Below are positions 51,704 to 58,473 of a DNA stretch of 58,473 nucleotides, one piece after another. Under the pieces are notes generated by a model. The model saw nothing but the letters and a program-made list of their open reading frames with translations. It was not told the origin of the DNA and ran no database searches. The stretch is from Porticoccaceae bacterium (GTDB lineage Bacteria; Pseudomonadota; Gammaproteobacteria; Pseudomonadales; Porticoccaceae): positions 1-58,473 of the forward strand of contig JAQWGK010000008.1 of the NCBI GenBank assembly GCA_029238255.1, in the 5' to 3' direction. Every line of letters starts with the position of its first letter. The stretch's first letter is position 1. The position numbers and the translations under genes were made by a program.

Positions 51704-52768
51704 ATGCGCAACAGTGTGGGTATCAGCTGTATGCAAAATATAGACAGCACTGATCAAAGAAAGCAGGTTTTCGTTGTTGGCAATAGCCGCAGCGGTACGA
51801 CTATGCTGGGTCGTATTATCGGCCAAAATTCAAAGGTCTATACCTTTGGAGAGCTGCACTTTTTTGATCATCAGGTAGATTCAGGGGCGGTTACTGACGG
51901 CTCTCAGTGGAGTCAGGATAAGCTGGTTACCTTATTGGTTCGCCTGTTTACTTCGTCTCGTGAAAGCTTATTTTCCAAGGCCAACACTGCTGCCTATGAA
52001 GAAGAGGCAATGGCTTTTTTGGGGCAGAGTGCCGAGCGCAACCCCATTGATGTTTACCGCAATTTTTTGCACTACGAGTCCAATCTCCAGAATAGAGAAA
52101 TTCCCTGCGAGCAGACTCCCGGTTATCTCTATTTCCTGAATGAGATACTGGATGAGTTTCCCAATGCGGTGATTGTTAATTTGGTTCGTGATCCCCGTGA
52201 TGTTTTAGTTTCCCAGAAAAACAAATGGCGCCGAATGTTTCTGGGTGGCTCAACTATTCCACGCAACGAGGCGTTTCGTTCCTGGACAAATTATCATCCA
52301 TTAATTACTACCAAGCTCTGGGTTTCAGCGGTTCGAATAGCTTCTAAATTTAAAGGCCGAGAGCGGTTTATGTCTATCCGTTTTGAGGATCTGTTATCCA
52401 GCCCTGAAGAAACTGTTCGGGGTATCTGTACTTTTGCGAATATGGATTTTGAAAGCTCTATGTTAGATGTGCCGCAGGTGGGTTCATCGGCTGGTACTGA
52501 TAAGCCCGAAGAGATTGGCATTGATAAAAATCGCGCTCAAGCATGGCTTAAGGGCGGGTTGTCAAACGCTGAGATTGATATATGCCAGCGTGTCGCTAAA
52601 GCTGAGATGCACGAATATGGCTATGTGGTTGAGGATATCAAAGGGTCTTGGTTGAGCTTGCTGGTCAGTGGTTGTTCTCTTTTTGTTAAGGGCTTTTTAG
52701 CGCTGCTTATGAATTTTAAGCGGACTAAAAACCTGAAAGAAATGTTGCTTCGCAGAATAGCGAAATAG
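51704..52768 (+). CDS. Sulfotransferase 3
   Basis: This 354-residue sulfotransferase has the 5'-PSB loop VVGNSRSGTTMLGRIIG near residue 23 and the 3'-PB VNLVRDPRDVLVSQ near 157. A hydrophobic C-terminal stretch (WLSLLVSGCSLFVKGFLALL) may attach it to the membrane. An ATG at 51731 is an alternative start. Its insertion between rmlB and rmlA suggests that sulfation and rhamnose supply evolved as one unit. Confidence 0.9.
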   Translation: MRNSVGISCMQNIDSTDQRKQVFVVGNSRSGTTMLGRIIGQNSKVYTFGELHFFDHQVDSGAVTDGSQWSQDKLVTLLVRLFTSSRESLFSKANTAAYEEEAMAFLGQSAERNPIDVYRNFLHYESNLQNREIPCEQTPGYLYFLNEILDEFPNAVIVNLVRDPRDVLVSQKNKWRRMFLGGSTIPRNEAFRSWTNYHPLITTKLWVSAVRIASKFKGRERFMSIRFEDLLSSPEETVRGICTFANMDFESSMLDVPQVGSSAGTDKPEEIGIDKNRAQAWLKGGLSNAEIDICQRVAKAEMHEYGYVVEDIKGSWLSLLVSGCSLFVKGFLALLMNFKRTKNLKEMLLRRIAK

Positions 52769-52799
52769 ATTAATTATTACTTGAGACAGGTAGGTTATT

Positions 52800-53684
52800 T
52801 TGACAGTTAAATATAAAGGAATTGTATTAGCCGGAGGTTCAGGCACTAGGTTGCACCCCATTACTATTGGTGTCTCCAAGCAGTTATTGGCTATCTATGA
52901 TAAGCCGATGATTTATTACCCTATCTCGATTTTAATGTTGGCGGGTATCAAAGAGATTCTGGTGATTTCTACGCCCGATGATATTGCCAGCTACCAGAAG
53001 TTGTTAGGTGATGGATCAAAGTTCGGTATTGAGATTGAGTATGCGATCCAGCCAAGCCCGGATGGGTTGGCCCAGGCATTTATTCTCGGTGAAGAGTTTA
53101 TCGGTGATAGCAATGTTGCTCTGGTGCTCGGTGATAATATTTTTTATGGCCAACATTTCTCTGAAAATCTAAAAGCTGCAGTGAGTAAGGATAAGGGTGC
53201 GACCATTTTTGGTTATCACGTTCCGGATCCTGAGCGCTTTGGTGTGGTTGAGTTTGATAATGAGGGGAAGGTTTTATCTATTGCAGAGAAACCGGAAACC
53301 CCCAAGTCAAGCTATGCGGTTACCGGGCTTTATTTTTACGACAATGATGTAGTGGAAATTGCCAAGGCAGTTACTCCCTCTGCTCGTGGTGAGCTTGAAA
53401 TTACGGATGTTAACAATGCCTATCAGGCCAGAGGTGATCTGGGTGTTCAGCTATTGGGTCGTGGTTTTGCCTGGCTGGATACAGGCACACATGATTCCCT
53501 GCTTGAGGCGGGACAGTTTGTTCAAACAGTTGAACACCGGCAGGGCTTGAAAGTTGCCTGTCTGGAGGAAATCGCATTCCATCAGGGTTGGCTATCCCAT
53601 GAAGGGATTCTGAGTCAGGCGGATGCACTTAAGAAAACGTCATATGGACAGTATTTAAGAAAGGTAGCAGGTGGTTATAAGTGA
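52800..53684 (+). CDS. rmlA: Glucose-1-phosphate thymidylyltransferase (second copy)
   Basis: This 294-residue RmlA contains [32 protein letters not shown] and [15 protein letters not shown]. It is very similar in protein sequence to the copy at 24667, but the coding strand is G/T-rich rather than C/A-rich. The TTG start is followed by MTVKYKG. The stop overlaps rmlC by four bases. Confidence 0.96.
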   Translation: MTVKYKGIVLAGGSGTRLHPITIGVSKQLLAIYDKPMIYYPISILMLAGIKEILVISTPDDIASYQKLLGDGSKFGIEIEYAIQPSPDGLAQAFILGEEFIGDSNVALVLGDNIFYGQHFSENLKAAVSKDKGATIFGYHVPDPERFGVVEFDNEGKVLSIAEKPETPKSSYAVTGLYFYDNDVVEIAKAVTPSARGELEITDVNNAYQARGDLGVQLLGRGFAWLDTGTHDSLLEAGQFVQTVEHRQGLKVACLEEIAFHQGWLSHEGILSQADALKKTSYGQYLRKVAGGYK

Positions 53685-54214
53685 AGGTAATACAAACTAA
53701 ATTAAAAGATTGTGTGATTATTGAGCCAAAAATATTTGGTGATGAACGTGGTTTTTTTCTAGAGACTTTTCAGTTGTCCAGATACAGAGACGAGGCGGGC
53801 ATCAGTCTGCCATTTGTGCAGGATAATCACTCGCGCTCGGCGAAATCTGTTTTGCGTGGTTTGCATTTTCAAAAGACCAAGCCACAGGGCAAGCTGGTTA
53901 GCGTAGTCAAAGGTGAGGTATTTGACGTTGCTGTTGATATCCGCGAGGGCTCGAGTACCTTCGGTCAGTGGGAAGGCGTTATCTTATCGGAAGAAAATAA
54001 AAAACAATTTTGGGTGCCGCCAGGCTTTGCCCATGGTTTTGTGGTTCTCTCGGATATTGCGGACTTTGTCTACAAGTGTACGGATTACTACGATCCCACG
54101 GACGAAGGCAGCATTCTGTGGAGTGATCCTGATCTGGGCATTACATGGCCAGAGTCCAATCCTCTGCTGTCTCAGAAAGACCAGTCAGCGCCATTTTTGG
54201 CGGATATTCGATGA
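53681..54214 (+). CDS. rmlC: dTDP-4-dehydrorhamnose 3,5-epimerase (second copy)
   Basis: This is a 177-residue RmlC of normal length with [16 protein letters not shown] and [13 protein letters not shown]. The GTG start overlaps the rmlA stop. It has no repeat tail, which makes it the reference against which the extended copy at 25560 is judged. Confidence 0.95.
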   Translation: MKVIQTKLKDCVIIEPKIFGDERGFFLETFQLSRYRDEAGISLPFVQDNHSRSAKSVLRGLHFQKTKPQGKLVSVVKGEVFDVAVDIREGSSTFGQWEGVILSEENKKQFWVPPGFAHGFVVLSDIADFVYKCTDYYDPTDEGSILWSDPDLGITWPESNPLLSQKDQSAPFLADIR

Positions 54215-55095
54215 TGAAAGTTTTAGTTCTCGGTGCCAATGGTCAACTTGGCCGCTGTTTGGCGGATCAGTTAGCCGACACCAATCACTCAGTGACTCTG
54301 GCTTCAAGGGCTGAAATCGATCTGTCGAATCTTGAGGCGACTAGAGCGGCATTGGTCTCCCTGCAAGCGGATGTGGTTATTAATGCCAGCGCTTACACGG
54401 CAGTGGATAAGGCTGAGGATGAGACTGAGCAGGCAAATCTGATCAATAATCTCGCGGTGGGTAATGTGGCCAATGTATGCGCTGATATTGGCGCTGTTCT
54501 GGTTCATGTTTCCACAGACTATGTGTTTGATGGCGAGGCGACAATTCCATACGGCGAAGCGGCAGCCACCAACCCTCAGGGTGTCTATGGGCAAACTAAG
54601 CTGTTGGGCGAGCAGGCTGTTCAGGCGTCTGGGTGTAAACACCTGATTATACGAACCGCCTGGGTGTTCAGTGAGTATGGCAATAACTTTTTAAAGACTA
54701 TGCTGCGTCTGGCTGAGGGTCGTGATTCTCTGAGTATTGTGTCTGATCAAGTTGGTTGCCCAACCTATGCCCAGGATATTGCCAAGGCTATTGTGAAGAT
54801 TCTGGCCGGTATTGAGTCTAATAATCAGAGTTGGGGTCTGTATCATTTCTGTGGTGACCAATCGACGACCTGGTTTGGTTTTGCCGATGCTATTTTTGAA
54901 CAGGCGGCGGCAGCGGACCTAATTGCCAGTGGTCCAGCTCTAACGCCAATTAGCACTGCTGAGTTCCCCACGCCGGCTAAAAGACCTGCGTTCTCGGCAT
55001 TGGACTCAGGCAAGATTATGAATGATTGGGCCGTTCAATCCAGCGATTGGATGTCTGCGATTAAAGTGGTTATTTCAACACTAAAATCAATTTAG
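54211..55095 (+). CDS. rmlD: dTDP-4-dehydrorhamnose reductase (second copy)
   Basis: This 294-residue RmlD contains GANGQLGRCL, STDYVFDGE, the catalytic YGQTKLLGE and FVDG-like C-terminal features ending in KRPAFSALDSGKI. I start at the ATG at 54211, which overlaps the rmlC stop as ATGATG. Upstream codons to 54145 belong to the rmlC overlap and are not family-like. Confidence 0.95.
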   Translation: MMKVLVLGANGQLGRCLADQLADTNHSVTLASRAEIDLSNLEATRAALVSLQADVVINASAYTAVDKAEDETEQANLINNLAVGNVANVCADIGAVLVHVSTDYVFDGEATIPYGEAAATNPQGVYGQTKLLGEQAVQASGCKHLIIRTAWVFSEYGNNFLKTMLRLAEGRDSLSIVSDQVGCPTYAQDIAKAIVKILAGIESNNQSWGLYHFCGDQSTTWFGFADAIFEQAAAADLIASGPALTPISTAEFPTPAKRPAFSALDSGKIMNDWAVQSSDWMSAIKVVISTLKSI

Positions 55096-55115
55096 AACAT
55101 ATAGAGCTTATTGTT

Positions 55116-56405
55116 GTGCAGGGTAAAAAGTCTTTCTTAAAGAGTTCCGGTTTAGCCTTCGCTGCTCGCGTTATTGGTGCAGCTTCCGGGATATGTATGA
55201 CTTTTGTGATCTCTACCAATTTGGCGGTTGATCAAGCGGGTCTGTTCTTTTTCGCCTTTGCGATATTTACGGTATTGGGGACATTATCAACTCTGGGGCT
55301 TACCACGGCTTTTATCCGTTTTATTGGTGGGTTTTTAGCGGAGAATAATTGGGGCGTTATCAACGGTGTCTTTAGGGCAGGTTTTAAAGCGACACTCTTA
55401 ATTGCCTGCCTATGTGCGGCTCTATTGTATGTTGTCAGCAGTCAATTTGGGCATATGCTGTTTGAGAGTGCCGGGCTGCATGCAGTTTTGGCGGCATTCG
55501 CTCTGGGTATACCTTGCTTTGCGCTCTACCAATTACTTGGCTACGCCTTTCAGGGGGTTCATAAACCTCTAATATCGGCCTTTGTACTCAATATATCCAC
55601 GCAGTTGTTAGTGATCTTGACGCTTGTTGTGGCTATAGCCTTTGGCGTTGTTTTATCGGCGGCCAATGTTGCCGCAGTATTTTCTATCGGTGCTTTTATC
55701 ACACTGGTTATAGGTCTCTGGTGCTGGATCAAGCAGGGTCACTGGCACATTAAAGCGGATTACTCTCAACAGGGTGCACTGGTAGAAAGTGCCAAGCCGC
55801 TGTGTACGGTGATGGTTATGATGCTGCTGGTGCAATGGTCTGGACAGTTGATTGCCGGTGGTTTTTTGCCTGCTGAGGAGATCGCCTTTTTATCTGTCGC
55901 CATGCGTCTGGGTGCATTGACAAGTTTTGTACTGGTTGCGGTGAATATGGTCGCAGCCCCTCGTTTTGCGGCTAGTGCCAAGCTTAATAACAATGATGAC
56001 CTTAGAGCTGCTTCGTTGTTTTGTACCCGCATTATGGTCTCTGTTGCCACACCGATTTTAATTTTTGTTCTTTTGTTTGCTGAACTTTTAATGGGCCTTT
56101 TTGGCGAAGAATATCGTCAGGGCGCAGATTTGTTGAGAATCTTTGTGGTTGGTCAGTTTGTGAATGTTGTGACTGGCTCGGTGGGTTACCTCCTGAATAT
56201 GACTGGCCATGAGAAGGATATGCGCAATCTGGTTTTCTTTACCGGACCGCTAGCTTTGGTCCTTGGTTTTATTTTGACTCCGCTGTATGGCGCTACAGGG
56301 GCTGCTCTATCAACAGCCATAGCCATTGGTAGTCAAAATCTTCTTGCGGTTTATATGGTCAAGAAACGACTTGGCTTTAACACCTTAAATTTTATTAACC
56401 AATAA
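55116..56405 (+). CDS. wzx: Wzx-type polysaccharide flippase
   Basis: This 429-residue MOP-superfamily exporter has about twelve to fourteen membrane segments. The N-terminus (AFAARVIGAASGICMTFVISTNL) and GEEYRQGADLLRIFVVGQFVN are typical. It would move the undecaprenyl-linked repeat unit across the inner membrane. The GTG start is 20 bases after rmlD. With the polymerase at 45060, Wza and Wzc, it completes a Wzx/Wzy-dependent pathway. Confidence 0.9.
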   Translation: MQGKKSFLKSSGLAFAARVIGAASGICMTFVISTNLAVDQAGLFFFAFAIFTVLGTLSTLGLTTAFIRFIGGFLAENNWGVINGVFRAGFKATLLIACLCAALLYVVSSQFGHMLFESAGLHAVLAAFALGIPCFALYQLLGYAFQGVHKPLISAFVLNISTQLLVILTLVVAIAFGVVLSAANVAAVFSIGAFITLVIGLWCWIKQGHWHIKADYSQQGALVESAKPLCTVMVMMLLVQWSGQLIAGGFLPAEEIAFLSVAMRLGALTSFVLVAVNMVAAPRFAASAKLNNNDDLRAASLFCTRIMVSVATPILIFVLLFAELLMGLFGEEYRQGADLLRIFVVGQFVNVVTGSVGYLLNMTGHEKDMRNLVFFTGPLALVLGFILTPLYGATGAALSTAIAIGSQNLLAVYMVKKRLGFNTLNFINQ

Positions 56406-56477
56406 CTATAAATTGACCTTGCCCGTTTGGGAGGTTGTTTTATTTAACTACTTTTCCAGAATTCGAGAATCTTTTTT

Positions 56478-57212
56478 ATGAGTGACGAGATTGAAGCAGC
56501 GGTAGAGCCTACGGAAGCGTTTCCCTATTCTCCGCCGACCGAACATATTAAAACTACCTACGGGCATATTTTTGAAATAACCGAGCCGCTGCCTGCGCGT
56601 TTTTTCAAAACGCTGTTTGACAAGTTGGTGGCCAGTGTTCTTTTAGCGGCTAGCTTGCCGATTCTATTGTTGCTAAAAATAGCCTATGTGATCGAAGGTA
56701 TTCTAATCCCTGAGAATAAAGGCCCGATGCTCTTCTACTACTGGGGTATCAGTGGCGGCAAGAAGATGAAGAAGTGGAAGATTCGTCTTATCAAGACCAA
56801 ATATATAGAACCTGAAGGTGCAGCTCGTCATGACTGGATTGCATTTTCTGCGGAGTGGACACCGGATAGTCGTACCGTTGTTGGCGCGTTTGCCAAAAAA
56901 TGGTATCTGGATGAATTGCCACAGTTCTGGAGCGTTTTAATTGGTGATATGAGTATTGTCGGACCCCGTCCGCTCTCTGTGCTGCATTATGAGCGTGATA
57001 AGGCTCAGGGCAATGTAACTCGTTCATTACTTAAGGGTGGCTTGTTGGGGCTGGGTCATATCAACAAAGGTACATCTGAGATGGGTAACTCGGTTTACGA
57101 GTATGAGTATGTTGATGAATACTTAAACCGTTCATCCTTTGGTCTTTTAAAACTCGATCTGTGGATTGTCTGGAAGGGTGCGATTGTTATTTTGAAGGGC
57201 GGCGGTTACTAG
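56478..57212 (+). CDS. Bacterial sugar transferase (WcaJ/WbaP-like initiating enzyme)
   Basis: This is a 244-residue PF02397 protein with one membrane-associated hydrophobic segment (about 46-70). Its catalytic part contains KKWYLDELPQFWSVLIGDMSIVGPRP, the diagnostic motif of polyprenyl-phosphate sugar-1-phosphate transferases. It is a short form that lacks the extra N-terminal membrane domain of WcaJ. It would load the first sugar of the repeat unit and closes the operon before a bidirectional terminator. Confidence 0.9.
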   Translation: MSDEIEAAVEPTEAFPYSPPTEHIKTTYGHIFEITEPLPARFFKTLFDKLVASVLLAASLPILLLLKIAYVIEGILIPENKGPMLFYYWGISGGKKMKKWKIRLIKTKYIEPEGAARHDWIAFSAEWTPDSRTVVGAFAKKWYLDELPQFWSVLIGDMSIVGPRPLSVLHYERDKAQGNVTRSLLKGGLLGLGHINKGTSEMGNSVYEYEYVDEYLNRSSFGLLKLDLWIVWKGAIVILKGGGY

Positions 57213-57242
57213 CTCGTTCAAGGCAATAACCACAGTAAAAGA

Positions 57243-57277
57243 AAAGGCATATTGGTATTAATCAATATGCCTTTTTT
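57243..57277. terminator. Bidirectional Rho-independent terminator
   Basis: AAAGGCATATTG pairs with CAATATGCCTTT around an eight-base loop, with T-runs on both strands. It lies between the convergent sugar transferase and WecA genes and marks the end of the exopolysaccharide operon. Confidence 0.93.
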
Positions 57278-57284
57278 GTTTGGG

Positions 57285-58346
57285 CTAGCTATTTAAGCGC
57301 CGAATAGTTCTGGCAAATTTAAACGCGTGTTTAAAGATAAACTTAAAGTACAGGGCGAAAGTCAGTACAAATAATCCAAACGAGATGGCGTCGTTCTGAG
57401 GCCATACTCTCTCCAGTAAAATGCCGATTGCGGCGATACCCGCCGAAGCCAAAATAATGGTGATCAATGCCTGTTGCTGACTGAGTCCACCGCGCATCAG
57501 AATATGGTGCAGATGGGTGCGATCCGCATGGAAGGGCGACTTGCCCTTGGTCATCCGCCGCACCATGGTGCTAGTCATATCCATCAGTGGAATGGCCACT
57601 AGCCAGAGGGCGGTTGCCGGTCTGAGTACATTGTCCCCGCTTTGGGAGAAATAGATCATGGCAATGGCTACGCTGCAGCCCAAAAAGGTACTGCCGGCAT
57701 CGCCCATAAATACTTTGCACTTGGCGAAGGGGCCAATTTTTAAATTAAATATTAAAAATACACCGATTGAGGTGGCCATATAGGCGAGCAGGGCGACTTC
57801 ATTGTCAGCGGCTCGACCATTGGCCAGAAACAGTAGCCCGAGAATAGATACTAGGGTTAGAGAGCCTGCCAGGCCGTCGATACCATCGACCATATTGTAG
57901 GCATTGCAGAGGCCGGCAATGGTAATGGCGGTGAAGGGGATGGCCAGAAAGCCCAGTGTAATGGTGCCTAAGCCAGTCAGATTGCCGAGATCCCGAAGAC
58001 AGGCATCGCCAATAGTGGCAATGGTGATGCCGGCGATTAACTGCATAGAGAGTCGGTAGTTAGGGTGGACCGGATAGCGGTCATCGAGGGCGCCAATAAA
58101 GGTCACTAGCCCGCAGATAAGTGCGATGCCAATAAAGTGTTCGGGTAGATTAAGAAATAGGACTGCGCAAAAAAGAACCGATAAGTAGATTGAGATGCCG
58201 CCGATAAGCGGGACTGCGCCCCTATGTTGCTTGCGTTGGTTGGGGTGGTCTAGAAGACCCATGCTATGAGAGAGGGGGATCAGCATTCTGGTGAAAAGAA
58301 AGCTGATAATCGCAACGCCTGCGAGAGAGGGTAGATACTGCATCAT
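57285..58346 (-). CDS. wecA: Canonical WecA-type undecaprenyl-phosphate GlcNAc-1-phosphate transferase
   Basis: This 353-residue polytopic enzyme has all standard motifs: DHPNQRKQHRGAVPLIGG, the acidic pair in GALDDRYP, NAYNMVDGIDGLAG, KVFMGDAGS and the cytoplasmic HLHH near DRTHLHHILMRGG. Unlike the two WecA-like genes at 36.6-39.1 kb it keeps both DD and DGID. It faces the exopolysaccharide operon and ends at the shared terminator. It probably initiates a HexNAc-based polymer. Confidence 0.92.
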   Translation of the reverse strand: MMQYLPSLAGVAIISFLFTRMLIPLSHSMGLLDHPNQRKQHRGAVPLIGGISIYLSVLFCAVLFLNLPEHFIGIALICGLVTFIGALDDRYPVHPNYRLSMQLIAGITIATIGDACLRDLGNLTGLGTITLGFLAIPFTAITIAGLCNAYNMVDGIDGLAGSLTLVSILGLLFLANGRAADNEVALLAYMATSIGVFLIFNLKIGPFAKCKVFMGDAGSTFLGCSVAIAMIYFSQSGDNVLRPATALWLVAIPLMDMTSTMVRRMTKGKSPFHADRTHLHHILMRGGLSQQQALITIILASAGIAAIGILLERVWPQNDAISFGLFVLTFALYFKFIFKHAFKFARTIRRLNS

Positions 58347-58445
58347 ATGCTGTAATCCATTTGTAGCCTAAATCCTTTTAAAACACCTTTAATGGTATCT
58401 ATTAGCTCTATCTGGGATAGAAATCCAATAGATACTCAAAAAAAG

Positions 58446-58473
58446 TGGCTCCGCCTGCTGGGCTCGAACCAGC
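58446..58473 (-). tRNA. Partial tRNA, probably tRNA-Asn (3' end only)
   Basis: On the minus strand the T arm is GCTGG-TTCGAGC-CCAGC. It is followed by acceptor AGGCGGA, discriminator G, an encoded CCA and then T residues. The complementary acceptor TCCGCCT and the G discriminator fit tRNA-Asn. The anticodon lies beyond the window, so the identity is tentative. Confidence 0.75.

Overview
The window looks like the chromosome of a Gram-negative, probably marine gammaproteobacterium. The grounds are a TonB-dependent receptor with a FecR regulator, an RfaH antiterminator, Wza/Wzb/Wzc and Wzi capsule-export proteins, a tRNA-Leu(CAG) and a partial probable tRNA-Asn that both encode CCA, and three sulfotransferases of the kind found in marine sulfated-polysaccharide loci. 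A Cellvibrionales/SAR92-like lineage would fit, but that is an impression, not a result.

Region 1 (1-11134) is an uptake and hydrolase locus: FecR, a TonB-dependent receptor with an STN signalling domain, an S9-type and an S12-type hydrolase homologue, and two exported amidohydrolases. Both amidohydrolases keep their metal ligands. The S9 and S12 homologues have lost most of their catalytic residues while staying full length, so they read as an adjacent pair of pseudoenzymes. Region 2 (11135-18181) is ordinary chromosome: a frameshifted dockerin-like pseudogene, tRNA-Leu, a ComEA-like protein, an HTTM-DCC fusion, a first Wzz-like protein and an SLC13 permease with TrkA_C domains.

Region 3 (18372-29442) holds phosphomannomutase/phosphoglucomutase, RfaH, a multi-SLBB export protein, a Wzi-type protein, a first rmlACDB operon and a second Wzz. 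The first rml operon has a strand composition (C- and A-rich) unlike its paralogues further on. It also carries repeat arrays: nine KEPSA repeats extend RmlC1, and a 27-bp array follows a C-terminally shortened RmlB1.

Region 4 (29569-34754) is an AT-rich operon: promoter, an ops-like element whose hairpin covers the Shine-Dalgarno, an EPS-associated MarR-type regulator, GalE, an Amj-like (DUF2837) flippase candidate, a Wzy-like polymerase and two glycosyltransferases. Region 5 (35124-39098) has a sugar-nucleotide epimerase/reductase and two tandem WecA-like transferases. A 1.15-kb gap follows (39099-40248), with a promoter, three ops-like hairpins and a decayed copy of the wza start.

Region 6 (40249-57212) is one long exopolysaccharide operon: wzb, wza, wzc, three sulfotransferases, a Wzy/ligase, glycosyltransferases, a complete second rml set, a Wzx flippase and a WcaJ/WbaP-like initiating transferase. 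Its likely product is a sulfated, rhamnose-containing exopolysaccharide. A bidirectional terminator separates it from a convergent canonical WecA, and a partial tRNA-Asn closes the window.

The unifying idea is that the RfaH made at 19.8 kb acts on the ops-like elements at 29.6 and 39.3-40.1 kb, so that two polysaccharide operons share one antiterminator. The two most unusual points are the pseudoenzyme pair and the ops hairpin family with its neighbouring wza remnant.
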